Assembly: GCA_032054765.1 (NCBI GenBank)
Contig: DAMBSC010000011.1
Span: 153,100-217,099, forward strand
DNA from: DFXE01 sp032054765
GTDB taxonomy: Bacteria; Bacteroidota; Bacteroidia; Bacteroidales; Tannerellaceae
Reading direction: 5' to 3'
Length of the DNA: 64,000 nt
How positions within the stretch are numbered: position 1 is the stretch's first letter; the number at the start of each line of letters is the position of its first letter. The position numbers and the translations under genes were made by a program. The notes below the pieces were generated by a model. That model searched no databases. It had not been told where the DNA came from and worked only from the letters and a program-made list of their open reading frames with translations. This document shows positions 26,849-35,668 of the stretch, in pieces.

Positions 26849-26869
26849 GGTAAATAATTCGGGATCAGT

Positions 26870-27928
26870 TTAAAAAAGGATTATTTCTTTTAGTTGATTC
26901 TGTTCTTTTTCAGTAATATTTAGTTCTTTTTGAAGATATTTCTCTACAGAACCATAATCTTTCTCTATTTTCCTCAATGCCAGCCCAAGAAAAGACTCAT
27001 TGGTTGTTAATAAAACAGTAAGTGCTTCCTGGGCGTCATAACTTAACTGTTCTACCAGAGGTTTATATTGTTGAAGATTAATAAAATCGTTTGTAAGCAT
27101 ATAATCGTACATCACCGTTTCTTCAGGTATACCAACGGATATAAGTAAAAGGGCCGCCAGAAAACCTACTCTGTCCTTTCCTAATGTACAATTGAAAAGA
27201 ATGGGGTAGTTATCTTTATTTAAGAAGATATCCATGGCTTGGGCAAACTCACCGCTATGGTTAGCTACATATTGAAGATATAAATCCTGCATAAATACTA
27301 TCCCGTCCCCTTTGCGTATTGTACCTTCTTCAAGGCGCGGAGTAATATTTTCTAAATTTCCAAGAGATATAGGAATACGTACGATATTTGCTTTTGAATA
27401 AGTGATAGGAGAATTTGCCATCTCCTCATTGGTTCTCAAATCAATTATTGTTTTGATTTTAAGATTATCTAACCTGACTGTATCTCTTTCACTTAAGGCA
27501 TTAACCTTTCCAGAACGAAAAATCTTTCCCCAACGGGTAGTTTTGTTTCCTCTTTTAGTTTGATATCCTCCAATATCACGTAAGTTTTGTATACTATCCA
27601 TAAAAACCAAACGGGAACTGACTGTTCGGTAGTATTTATCATTAAATGATAATAAAAAGTATTTACGGGTTATATTATCATCAGTTATATAAGTGGTGAT
27701 GCCTTCGTCGATGTTAATTTGAGCTTTGGGATTATTCCTGTTGAATGAACCGGGGTTTTCTGAAACGTATAACTTTAAGGTCCCGTTTATTGGAGGGCTG
27801 GTTTCCCATTTTAGAATATAATTACCGATATCATCCCGTATACACACTGTATTAATTTCAGGTGTATGCGAATTGCATGCGGATAGAGACACAATACCGA
27901 TTAAAACGCTAAATACTCTTACAAACAT
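26870..27928 (-). CDS. Tyrosine-phosphatase-like lipoprotein
   Basis: Exported lipoprotein of 352 residues, lipobox VSLSAC (Cys about 18). After a ~110-residue beta-rich N-terminal region come the features of the Y_phosphatase3/IphP family: 'NLRDIGGYQTKRGNKTTRWGKIFRSGKVN' (the NxRDxGG block) and 'TIIDLRTNEE', then the P-loop CTLGKDRVG with nucleophile Cys247 and Arg253. The usual His before the Cys (HCTAGKDRTG) is Asn here, so the Cys pKa and activity may be altered. A general-acid Asp may lie in the preceding region. It has its own TAnnTTTG box and appears monocistronic. Substrates may be phosphoproteins, phosphoinositides or phosphosugars. Confidence 0.8.
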   Translation of the reverse strand: MFVRVFSVLIGIVSLSACNSHTPEINTVCIRDDIGNYILKWETSPPINGTLKLYVSENPGSFNRNNPKAQINIDEGITTYITDDNITRKYFLLSFNDKYYRTVSSRLVFMDSIQNLRDIGGYQTKRGNKTTRWGKIFRSGKVNALSERDTVRLDNLKIKTIIDLRTNEEMANSPITYSKANIVRIPISLGNLENITPRLEEGTIRKGDGIVFMQDLYLQYVANHSGEFAQAMDIFLNKDNYPILFNCTLGKDRVGFLAALLLISVGIPEETVMYDYMLTNDFINLQQYKPLVEQLSYDAQEALTVLLTTNESFLGLALRKIEKDYGSVEKYLQKELNITEKEQNQLKEIILF

Positions 27929-27952
27929 TGAATAACACTAAAGTTCCTTGAA

Positions 27953-27960
27953 CAAAGATA
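27953..27960 (-). promoter_or_regulatory. -7 box TATCTTTG for the phosphatase-like gene
   Basis: TATCTTTG on the minus strand fits TAnnTTTG and ends 24 bases before the ATG at 27928. Confidence 0.55.
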
Positions 27961-28003
27961 AGAAATTCCTGTCTTTACGATTAGTCCTTAATGTTATTTA
28001 AGA

Positions 28004-28927
28004 TTACCTTAAGTAATTTGTGGCAAAACAAGTCGGAATATAATTATCATAACTTGCACATACTTCCCGTGCAAGAGTCGTTCCGCAAGCAATTATCTTT
28101 GCCCATTTTTCTTTATCCAATGTAGGAAGATCATTTCTGCGAATGTCGTATTTAAGCAAACCATAGATTATTCCGGCGTTAAAGTTATCACCAGCTCCTA
28201 TAGTACTTACCGGCGTGAAAGAGGGAGTATCAAATTTGTCAGAGAAAGTGTCAGTAAACAGACTTATTCCCTCCCCTCCATGTGTGCAAATAAATCTTTT
28301 ACAGTAAAATCTGATATGCTCGTTATAGACATCTTGCGCGTTTGTTTTCCCGAATAAGTTTAAGAAGTCTTCGTCTGATCCTCGAACAATATCGGCATAT
28401 TCCAGATTCTCAATTACGGTAGGAATTAAGCGTATCGCTTCATGTGCATGTGCTTTTCGGAAGTTAGGGTCATAATATATTATAGCTTTTCTTTCTTTTG
28501 CATACTCAAGCAGGTAAACAATTTTTTCACGGAGAACAGGGTTTAGCGCATAATAGGATCCTAAAACCAGAATATCGTCTTCTTCAATGCGTGGAAGTGG
28601 AATATGCAATCGTTCCGTCGGATAATCATGGTAAAAGACATACTCTGCATTATGATCTTCATTTAGAAAGGCTAAAGAAACAGGACTTTTGCCATCGGGA
28701 AACCGATCGATATACTCGGTAGATATATTATTCTCTTTCATGAAGTCGATAATATAATCTCCAACCTTGTCTTTTCCCAGTTCACTCAGAAAGAGAACCG
28801 GTATACCTAATCTTCCTAATGATACAAATGCGTTAAATACGGAACCTCCCGGAACGGCCCGTTGAGGTTGATTGGCGTTAAAAATGATATCTAAAATAGT
28901 TTCTCCGATTCCGATAACTTTTCTCAT
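28004..28927 (-). CDS. PfkB-family carbohydrate kinase (fructokinase-like)
   Basis: Cytoplasmic sugar kinase of 307 residues that transfers phosphate from ATP to a sugar hydroxyl. PfkB signature 1 is 'GGSVFNAFVSLGRLG' at about residues 26-40, and signature 2 is STIGAGDNFNAGI near 247, with the catalytic Asp in GAGD. The N-terminal 'VIGIGETILDIIF' strand is typical. I chose ATG 28927 because it gives the standard N-terminus and a 7-base gap from the upstream SIS gene; the frame is open to 28999 inside that gene. Fructose is the commonest substrate of this subgroup. Co-transcription with a SIS-domain isomerase points to use or recycling of a phosphosugar. Confidence 0.88.
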   Translation of the reverse strand: MRKVIGIGETILDIIFNANQPQRAVPGGSVFNAFVSLGRLGIPVLFLSELGKDKVGDYIIDFMKENNISTEYIDRFPDGKSPVSLAFLNEDHNAEYVFYHDYPTERLHIPLPRIEEDDILVLGSYYALNPVLREKIVYLLEYAKERKAIIYYDPNFRKAHAHEAIRLIPTVIENLEYADIVRGSDEDFLNLFGKTNAQDVYNEHIRFYCKRFICTHGGEGISLFTDTFSDKFDTPSFTPVSTIGAGDNFNAGIIYGLLKYDIRRNDLPTLDKEKWAKIIACGTTLAREVCASYDNYIPTCFATNYLR

Positions 28928-28934
28928 GGTGCTT

Positions 28935-29546
28935 TTATTCTTTCTCGCTTTGTTCACGGCTTTTTGATCCCAGGTAACCACCGTGATGCCGCAGCGCATA
29001 ATCTTTATTTGTAAATTGGATTTGTTGCATGGTATTTACAACAAGAAGGTCACCTATTACAGTCATGACGGTAGTGGACGTAGTAGGAGTAAGCCCTAAT
29101 GTACACACTTCCTTAGGAGCGCCGGTCAACAGGCAGACTGTAGCTTTTTTAGCCAGATCGCTTTCTGGGTCTCCGGTAATTACAATGAATTTAATCTCAG
29201 GAACAAGTCCCCGAGCTAATTCAATCAACTCCAATAATTCGCGAGTTTTTCCTGAATTCGAAACCAGAAGCATGATATCATTATCACGGAGTATGCCTAA
29301 ATCTCCATGCTGTGCCTCACTTGGATGAAGAAAAAAAGATGGTGTACCGGTTGAACTGAAAGTAGTGGCGATATTTGTGGCAACTTGTCCGGCTTTACCC
29401 ATTCCGCTGGTTATTAAATTTCCTTTCATCTGATGGACATACTGAATGATCAGATTTATAGCTTTCTCATAATCATCGGTAACAGGGATATTTAGAACGG
29501 CGTCGGCCTCTTGTTGCAGGATCGATTTTATATTGTCAAGTATCAT
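28935..29546 (-). CDS. SIS-domain sugar-phosphate isomerase (KpsF/GutQ-like, no CBS domains)
   Basis: Cytoplasmic protein of 203 residues with a single SIS domain. 'LITSGMGKAGQVATNIATTFSSTGTPSFFLHPSEAQHGDLGIL' and 'VSNSGKTRELLELI' are the phosphosugar-binding motifs of arabinose-5-phosphate isomerases (KdsD/KpsF/GutQ). Those enzymes are ~320 residues with two CBS domains, absent here, as in a known short subgroup. I chose ATG 29546; the frame is open to 29612 but the promoter box at 29573-29580 lies within that extension. It starts the two-gene operon with the PfkB kinase. Either arabinose-5-phosphate (Kdo pathway) or another ketose/aldose phosphate is possible. Confidence 0.85.
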   Translation of the reverse strand: MILDNIKSILQQEADAVLNIPVTDDYEKAINLIIQYVHQMKGNLITSGMGKAGQVATNIATTFSSTGTPSFFLHPSEAQHGDLGILRDNDIMLLVSNSGKTRELLELIELARGLVPEIKFIVITGDPESDLAKKATVCLLTGAPKEVCTLGLTPTTSTTVMTVIGDLLVVNTMQQIQFTNKDYALRHHGGYLGSKSREQSEKE

Positions 29547-29572
29547 TTTGTTATTCTCTTTCAAGTATAATA

Positions 29573-29580
29573 CAAAAGTA
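29573..29580 (-). promoter_or_regulatory. -7 box TACTTTTG for the SIS-PfkB operon
   Basis: TACTTTTG on the minus strand fits TAnnTTTG and ends 26 bases before ATG 29546. It lies in the divergent region shared with the M16 peptidase gene. Confidence 0.6.
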
Positions 29581-29628
29581 GTAATAGTTTTGAATATAGA
29601 GAACTGTATCATGAGCGGATTTATTTTA

Positions 29629-29636
29629 TACTTTTG
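29629..29636 (+). promoter_or_regulatory. -7 box TACTTTTG for the M16 peptidase gene
   Basis: TACTTTTG fits TAnnTTTG and ends only 8 bases before the ATG at 29645, so the leader would be very short or absent. Confidence 0.55.
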
Positions 29637-29644
29637 TCGGTTCT

Positions 29645-30880
29645 ATGACGATACAGAATACACCATACAGTACATATACATTAGCAAACGGACTTCGTAT
29701 CATTCATTTGCCGACGGATTCACCGGTATCATACTGCGGATTTGCGATAAACGCAGGTACCCGCGATGAAAGAGAAGACGAATTCGGCCTCGCCCATTTT
29801 GTGGAGCATATGGTGTTTAAAGGAACCCAAAAACGAAAATCCTGGCATATCATTAACCGGATGGAGAATGTCGGTGGCGAACTCAACGCTTACACCACAA
29901 AAGAAGACACATTTGTCTACTCTATCTTTATGGAAGAACATTACGAACGTGCCTTTGAACTGTTGACTGACCTGATCTTTCATTCTCAATTTCCTTCGCA
30001 TGAAATAGAAAAAGAAGTCGATGTGATCCTGGATGAAATCAATTCCTATAAAGATAGCCCTTCCGAACTCATATTCGATGAATTCGAGAATATCCTTTTT
30101 AAGGGACATGCCCTCGGACACAATATTCTGGGTGATGAAGAATCTCTGCTTCGGTTTACTTCCGCATCGGGACGTTCATTTTTGGACCGATATTATGTGC
30201 CGGCTAATATGGTATTCTTTTCAATGGGCAGAAAGGATATGTCGAAAATTATCAAGTTGGCAGAAAAGACGTTAGGAGATATTTCTTTCCCATTACCTGC
30301 CAACGGACGTACAGCTCCCGACGATATCCTGCCACAAAGTAAACGGATACATAAAGATACCTACCAATCTCATGTGTTGATTGGAGGAAGAACCTTCAGT
30401 ATGTATGACAAAAGACGCGTATCGTTATTCCTGTTAAACAATATGCTTGGAGGTCCCGGTATGAACAGCCGGTTGAACCTTTCTTTGCGCGAGAAACATG
30501 GATTGGTTTACAATGTAGAATCAAATATCACATTTTATACCGATACTGGAATTGCAGCAATCTATTTCGGAACCGATCCCAAAAATACAGATAAGGCCAT
30601 CTGTCTGGTGCAAAAAGAACTAAAGAAACTGCAGGAAGAGAAATTAACAACTCTGCAACTGGCTGCAATAAAAAAGCAGGTTATCGGACAGCTTGGTGTG
30701 TCGGGTGACAGCAAAGAAGGAGTCTTCCTGGGATTGGGAAAAAGCTTCCTGCATCAAAACCATTATGATACGTTACCGGAAGTGTTTGATAAGATAGAGA
30801 AGATAACGTCCCATGATATTATAGAAATTGCCAACGAAGTATTCTCCGCCGGCAATTTGTCTTCATTGATTTATGAGTAA
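29645..30880 (+). CDS. M16-family zinc metallopeptidase
   Basis: Zinc peptidase of 411 residues, the usual size of processing-peptidase-like (PqqL/YmxG) bacterial M16B proteins. The inverted zinc motif HFVEH lies at about residues 48-52 (HxxEH), and the distal zinc-binding Glu is in 'EKEVDVILDEINSYKD' near 120-133. The C-terminal half ('GGPGMNSRLNLSLREKHGLVYNVESNITFYTDTG') matches the non-catalytic M16 domain with the conserved R/Y pair. No signal peptide is present, so it is probably cytoplasmic, where relatives degrade or process peptides. It is divergent from the SIS-PfkB operon and ends 4 bases from the convergent DUF6261 gene. Confidence 0.93.
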   Translation: MTIQNTPYSTYTLANGLRIIHLPTDSPVSYCGFAINAGTRDEREDEFGLAHFVEHMVFKGTQKRKSWHIINRMENVGGELNAYTTKEDTFVYSIFMEEHYERAFELLTDLIFHSQFPSHEIEKEVDVILDEINSYKDSPSELIFDEFENILFKGHALGHNILGDEESLLRFTSASGRSFLDRYYVPANMVFFSMGRKDMSKIIKLAEKTLGDISFPLPANGRTAPDDILPQSKRIHKDTYQSHVLIGGRTFSMYDKRRVSLFLLNNMLGGPGMNSRLNLSLREKHGLVYNVESNITFYTDTGIAAIYFGTDPKNTDKAICLVQKELKKLQEEKLTTLQLAAIKKQVIGQLGVSGDSKEGVFLGLGKSFLHQNHYDTLPEVFDKIEKITSHDIIEIANEVFSAGNLSSLIYE

Positions 30881-30884
30881 TCTA

Positions 30885-31646
30885 TTAGGCAGAGAATGCT
30901 GCCTCAGTTTTGCTATATTCAGCTTCTTTCTGATAGCTGTTTGATTCAACGTCCGAATGTATATCTATGATAGGAGTCGCTTTTCCCATCTCAATAATAC
31001 GATTGATTTCATCGATAATCTTCTCATACCCCTCAGTTCCAATATAAATAAACATCGCATTCAGGAACTCCACAGCTGAATAATAAGCTTGCTCAGTCTT
31101 TTTGCGCGCTTCTAAAGAACGTCGTGAGATAAACTTGCCGGCCATTTCGTTGTTATGTGCTTCAAGATACTGTTCGTATGCCCATGCAGCACGGTTTAAA
31201 CTCGATAGCGTATCACACAAATCCGTACTATTATCCTTTAGAGATACTTTGTTCTCTAACTCTGAAAATATTTTATTAAACAGATCAATCTTTTTAGAAC
31301 CGGTGAAAGTCGTCGGATCTTCGTTATTATCGATAACCTTCTGAATCACTTTTGCAAGGTTCTTCCCTTCTGAAAGGTTTTCTGAAATTGTTTGCCGGGT
31401 AAGTTCTTTCAGGTTTTTCCATTCTTTATCGCAATTAGAATTCTCCGTCTCAATCTTCTCTAATAGGGCACCTTCATTAGGCTTTAATGATCGGTCGAAC
31501 AGGCTAAATGCAGAAACGAAAGAATGCAACAAGGGTTGGAACCTCTTGTCTTCGATTTTTTCCATTTGATTATAGATCTGCTTAAAAAACCAGAATGTCT
31601 TTTGTTGATTCATTCTGGATAAGTAAAAAACTTCTATCCTTTTCAT
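30885..31646 (-). CDS. DUF6261-like protein of unknown function
   Basis: Soluble, mainly helical protein of 253 residues. The opening 'KRIEVFYLSRMNQQKTFWFFKQIYNQMEK' and the pattern 'LDRSL...', 'SSLNRAAWAYEQYLEAHNNEMAGKFISRRSLEARKKTEQAYYSAVEFLNAMF' match a Bacteroidales family I know as DUF6261; no function is known. The frame opens with TTG at 31652; ATG 31646 is preferable. A perfect TAnnTTTG box ends 3 bases before this ATG, so the transcript may be leaderless. It is convergent with the M16 gene, with 4 bases between the stops. Confidence 0.7.
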   Translation of the reverse strand: MKRIEVFYLSRMNQQKTFWFFKQIYNQMEKIEDKRFQPLLHSFVSAFSLFDRSLKPNEGALLEKIETENSNCDKEWKNLKELTRQTISENLSEGKNLAKVIQKVIDNNEDPTTFTGSKKIDLFNKIFSELENKVSLKDNSTDLCDTLSSLNRAAWAYEQYLEAHNNEMAGKFISRRSLEARKKTEQAYYSAVEFLNAMFIYIGTEGYEKIIDEINRIIEMGKATPIIDIHSDVESNSYQKEAEYSKTEAAFSA

Positions 31647-31649
31647 ATA

Positions 31650-31657
31650 CAAAGATA
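31650..31657 (-). promoter_or_regulatory. -7 box TATCTTTG touching the DUF6261 start
   Basis: TATCTTTG on the minus strand ends 3 bases before ATG 31646. With initiation about 4-7 bases after the box, the message would begin at or in the start codon. Confidence 0.5.
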
Positions 31658-31896
31658 TTGTTGTAACAATAAATCACAATAAAGTTAGTCTCTAGTCTAC
31701 ACAGACAATATCTGCGAAATTACTATATATATAACAATTAATTATACAAAATGTTCTGTTTTGTGGCATCCTTTTGGGTGAAATCGTATAATTTAACATT
31801 TGTTCAGTAAAAAGCATGTAACGGAATCTTCCTACCCGTCGTCTTATTCTTAAAAGCGCAGGAAAGGTCGAACTGCCGAATTAATTTAACATAGAT

Positions 31897-34221
31897 ATGA
31901 AGAAGATTGTAAGCGTTGTCATGCTGTTGTGCAGCATGACGCAAGGAATTTTTGCTCAAAATATTGAGATCAGAGGAGTAGTGAAAGATGCCAAAAGCAA
32001 AGAATCACTTGAGTTCGTAAATGTCGTTCTGCAGGCACCGGACTCTTCGTTCGTTTCAGGTACAACGACCGATACGAAGGGAATTTTTCAGATAAAAGAG
32101 ATCCATTCGGGGAATTACAGACTCGTATTATCCAGCTTAGGATACCGGACACAACATATCATCATCAATGAGCTTGTCAAAAATATCACGTTCGACAATA
32201 TATTTATGGAAGAAGGAGCAGTATCACTGGGAGATGTGACAGTCAGTGCTTCTAATCTAACCAGTCAGATCGATAAAAAACTAATTTACCCGTCCGAACG
32301 ACAGGTTAACGCATCAACCAACGGGATTGACATTCTCCAGCAACTGATGCTCCCTAAACTACAGGTAAATCCCCTTTTCAACGAAGTATCACTGCCGGGA
32401 GGAGGCGAACTACAATACCGTATAAACGGAGTAAAAGTTGAGGTTCAAGATGTAAAAGCCTTGCAGCCGGCCGATATCATCCGTATCGAATTCCATGACA
32501 ACCCCGGATTACGCTATGGAAATGCCGAGGTAGTACTCGATTACATCGTTCGACGTCCCGAAACCGGCGGGAACATTGGTCTTCAATTCGACGACAGCCC
32601 GACAGTTGCCTGGGGAAATAATTCTGTGAACGGAAGAATCAATCATAAGAAATCAGAGTTCGGTTTGAATTATAGTTTCAGCCATCGTGATTTCTATAAT
32701 ATGAGCCGCAATAACGAGGAGAAATTCACTTTTGCAGACGGCTCCACATTGAATCGTAAAGAAGTTGGCGATCCGGGACACGGCGAAAGGTATTGGCAAT
32801 GGCTTAACGCAAGCTACAGCTATCAGGATGACAATAAGATTTTCAGCGCCACTGCCCGCTACTGGAACAATGATCAGAAGCATTGGGATTATAAGGGTAC
32901 ACTTTATAACATGGCTAATCCTGACGATGCAGTCTACATGATTGATAAGTCAAAAGATAAAAATCATCGACCTGCTCTTGATCTCTATTATCAACACAAT
33001 CTGAAAAACGACCAAACGATCGTACTTAACGCCGTAGGTACATATAATTCTACCGATAACAACCGAATTTATCAGGAAAGCCGTGACGAGATTGTTTTGA
33101 CAGATATAAATAATTTCGTAACAGGAAAGAAATACTCCCTGATTGGCGAAGGTATCTACGAAAAGAAGTTCGGTGTTAATCGCCTGAGCGCAGGTATTAA
33201 ACACACACAAGCCTGGTCCGACAATACATATCGTAACGGACACGATTATACAACAGAAATGACGCAAGCCGAAACATTCTTCTATTCCGAATTCAAAGGA
33301 AAAGTAAAGAAACTTGACTATACATTAGGCGTAGGTGTCACCCGTTCATATTTCGGGCAGGAGAATACCGAAAATGACGGGTACACCAATTTTACCTTCA
33401 ATCCGCGAGTAGTACTTCACTATGCGCTGCCGGGACAATCAACCATCCGGTGGCGTGCTGATATTAGCAACTCTACTCCTTCACTTTCTAACCTGAGTGC
33501 CATTGAACAGACCATCGACTCACTACAGATACAACGGGGAAACCCTCACTTGAAGCCATTCCTCCGGTATCGTACAGAACTCACCTATGAATTACAGAAA
33601 GGAATATTCTATAGTAACCTTTGGGGAACTTACGAATACCAGCCTGATGCGATAATGGATGAAAAGCGACTCGAAGGAAATAAGATCATCCAGACCTGGG
33701 ATAATCAAAAAGACTGGCAACGACTGGCCGGACGCCTGATGTTGCGCGTCGGGCCTGTAAAGGATATTCTGCAACTATCTGTTACCGGCGGCGTTAACCA
33801 TTACATCAGCAACGGTAATACGTATAATCATAAATATACCAACTGGTATATGAACGGCGATCTTTCCGGTACATACAAAAATTTGACCCTCTCATTCGGT
33901 ATGATGACCTCATGGAACTGGTTTTACGGCGAAACATTAAGCGGCGGCGAAAATCTCCATTACGTGACCCTCCAGTATAAGCATAAAAATATATCAGTAG
34001 GAGCGGGAATGTTCAATCCTTTTGCTGACAATTACAAGCAAGAATCCGAGAATTGGTCGAAATACGCATCTTATTACCGCAGCAATTATATAAAAGAAAG
34101 CTCCCGAATGTTTGTCCTGCGCTTTTCATGGAACTTCTCCTTCGGCCGCACATTTAAATCCGCACAAAAACGAACAGACAATAAAGACGACGACTCCGGC
34201 GTAATGGGATCAGGGAAATGA
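31897..34221 (+). CDS. Outer-membrane beta-barrel receptor, TonB-dependent-receptor-like
   Basis: Outer-membrane protein of 774 residues with signal peptide MKKIVSVVMLLCSMTQGIFAQ. A carboxypeptidase-regulatory-like (CarboxypepD_reg-like) beta domain lies at about 24-110 ('GVVKDAKSKESLEFVNVVLQ'), then a plug-like region ('ISLGDVTVSAS', 'PGGGELQYRINGVKVEVQDVKALQPADIIRIEFHDNPGLRYGNAEVVLDYIV') and a C-terminal barrel ('OMP_b-brl_3' type) of repeated amphipathic strands, the last one 'MFVLRFSWNFSFGRTF', followed by a ~25-residue charged tail. No SusD partner is present, so polysaccharide uptake is not indicated. It is followed by an MFS gene 49 bases downstream. The ligand is unknown. Confidence 0.82.
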   Translation: MKKIVSVVMLLCSMTQGIFAQNIEIRGVVKDAKSKESLEFVNVVLQAPDSSFVSGTTTDTKGIFQIKEIHSGNYRLVLSSLGYRTQHIIINELVKNITFDNIFMEEGAVSLGDVTVSASNLTSQIDKKLIYPSERQVNASTNGIDILQQLMLPKLQVNPLFNEVSLPGGGELQYRINGVKVEVQDVKALQPADIIRIEFHDNPGLRYGNAEVVLDYIVRRPETGGNIGLQFDDSPTVAWGNNSVNGRINHKKSEFGLNYSFSHRDFYNMSRNNEEKFTFADGSTLNRKEVGDPGHGERYWQWLNASYSYQDDNKIFSATARYWNNDQKHWDYKGTLYNMANPDDAVYMIDKSKDKNHRPALDLYYQHNLKNDQTIVLNAVGTYNSTDNNRIYQESRDEIVLTDINNFVTGKKYSLIGEGIYEKKFGVNRLSAGIKHTQAWSDNTYRNGHDYTTEMTQAETFFYSEFKGKVKKLDYTLGVGVTRSYFGQENTENDGYTNFTFNPRVVLHYALPGQSTIRWRADISNSTPSLSNLSAIEQTIDSLQIQRGNPHLKPFLRYRTELTYELQKGIFYSNLWGTYEYQPDAIMDEKRLEGNKIIQTWDNQKDWQRLAGRLMLRVGPVKDILQLSVTGGVNHYISNGNTYNHKYTNWYMNGDLSGTYKNLTLSFGMMTSWNWFYGETLSGGENLHYVTLQYKHKNISVGAGMFNPFADNYKQESENWSKYASYYRSNYIKESSRMFVLRFSWNFSFGRTFKSAQKRTDNKDDDSGVMGSGK

Positions 34222-34270
34222 ACACAATCCCCTTTCTGTTTGTTTCCTATCGGATGGATAAAAAGTCGGA

Positions 34271-35668
34271 ATGGTAGAAAAGGACATAACGAAATCTCAG
34301 GACGGATTACCGATGCCCTCACGATTGTGGGCGATTGCGGCTATTGGATTTGGAATAACGCTTTCCGTACTTGACGGGGCGATAGCAAATGTAGCATTGC
34401 CCACCATTGCAAGTGATCTGAAGACTACACCTACCTACTCAATCTGGGTAGTAAATGCCTATCAGTTAGCAATGACGATTTCATTATTATCCATGTCATC
34501 TTTAGGAGATATTTACGGATATCGGAAAGTATACATAACCGGTCTGGCTCTTTTTACCTGTACTTCTTTGTTTTGTGCGTTATCCAATTCTTTACCTATG
34601 CTGATTATAGCACGCGGATTACAAGGATTTGGTGCGGCAGCTATTACCAGTGTAAATACAGCACTTGTCAGGATCATCTATCCCTCACGCTTTCTTTCGC
34701 GGGGAATCGGTCTTAATGCGCTGATTGTTTCCGTTGCATCAGCAGCAGGACCTACCATAGCAGCAGGAATACTTTCAATTGCTTCCTGGCCATGGCTTTT
34801 TGCCGTGAATATTCCCATCGGGATCTGTGCTTTCCTGTTGAGTCGCCGGTTTCTTCCTAACAATCCGGTGAAGAGAAACGAACGAACGTTTGATAAGCTG
34901 GGCGGAGTGTTGAATGCTCTCACATTCGCTCTGGTAATCGGTGTAATTGAAGGCTTTACACATAACTTCAATATATTCCTCATACTAATTGCATTTATAT
35001 CCCTCTTAGTGATAGGATATTTATATATACGACGCGAAAGAAAACAAGATTACCCCATATTCCCCGTCGATCTCTTACGCATTCCGATATTCGCTTTATC
35101 TGTCCTGACTTCGTTTATCTCTTTTTTCGCCCAGATGCTGGCTATGATTTCATTACCGTTCTTTTTACAAGGAGCGATGGGGCGTAATGCCGTATCGACA
35201 GGGCTTCTGATTACGCCGTGGCCGATCGCTACTATGATTTTCGCTCCTTTAGCCGGCGTGTTGGTTACCCGAATTAACGCCGGATTATTAGGAGGAATCG
35301 GATTATCTATATTTGCTGTCGGTCTTTATCTTCTCGGGCAATTACCTCCTCATCCTGAAGATTTGGACATTATTTGGCGAATAGCGCTTTGCGGTGCCGG
35401 ATTCGGACTTTTCCAGACACCCAATAACAGTACCATTATATCTTCCGCACCTAATGCAAGAAGCGGAGGTGCCAGCGGTATGCTAGGTACCACCCGTTTG
35501 ATAGGACAGACCAGCGGTGCGGCAGTGGCAGCATTATTATTCACCGTATTTCCTGACAACGGCACACACGTATGTTTATTGCTGGGAAGCGGCATCGCAG
35601 TTATAGCAGCAATTGTAAGTATGACCCGTGTGCCCGCTGTTCTGACCAAACCAGCTTCATCGCGTTAA
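34271..35668 (+). CDS. MFS multidrug exporter, DHA2 (EmrB/QacA-like) family
   Basis: Inner-membrane proton-driven exporter of 465 residues with 14 predicted helices. Helix 1 carries 'GFGITLSVLDGAIANVALPTIASDL', typical of EmrB/QacA; 'SLGDIYGYRKVYITG' is MFS motif A; 'RGLQGFGAAAITSVNTALVRIIYP' and 'SAAGPTIAAGILS' correspond to the motif B and C helices. The next gene is convergent and the two coding regions overlap by 68 bases at 35601-35668. The last ~12 residues (PAVLTKPASSR) after the final helix are encoded in the overlap and may have been acquired there. It lies 49 bases after the receptor gene and may be co-transcribed with it. Confidence 0.88.
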   Translation: MVEKDITKSQDGLPMPSRLWAIAAIGFGITLSVLDGAIANVALPTIASDLKTTPTYSIWVVNAYQLAMTISLLSMSSLGDIYGYRKVYITGLALFTCTSLFCALSNSLPMLIIARGLQGFGAAAITSVNTALVRIIYPSRFLSRGIGLNALIVSVASAAGPTIAAGILSIASWPWLFAVNIPIGICAFLLSRRFLPNNPVKRNERTFDKLGGVLNALTFALVIGVIEGFTHNFNIFLILIAFISLLVIGYLYIRRERKQDYPIFPVDLLRIPIFALSVLTSFISFFAQMLAMISLPFFLQGAMGRNAVSTGLLITPWPIATMIFAPLAGVLVTRINAGLLGGIGLSIFAVGLYLLGQLPPHPEDLDIIWRIALCGAGFGLFQTPNNSTIISSAPNARSGGASGMLGTTRLIGQTSGAAVAALLFTVFPDNGTHVCLLLGSGIAVIAAIVSMTRVPAVLTKPASSR

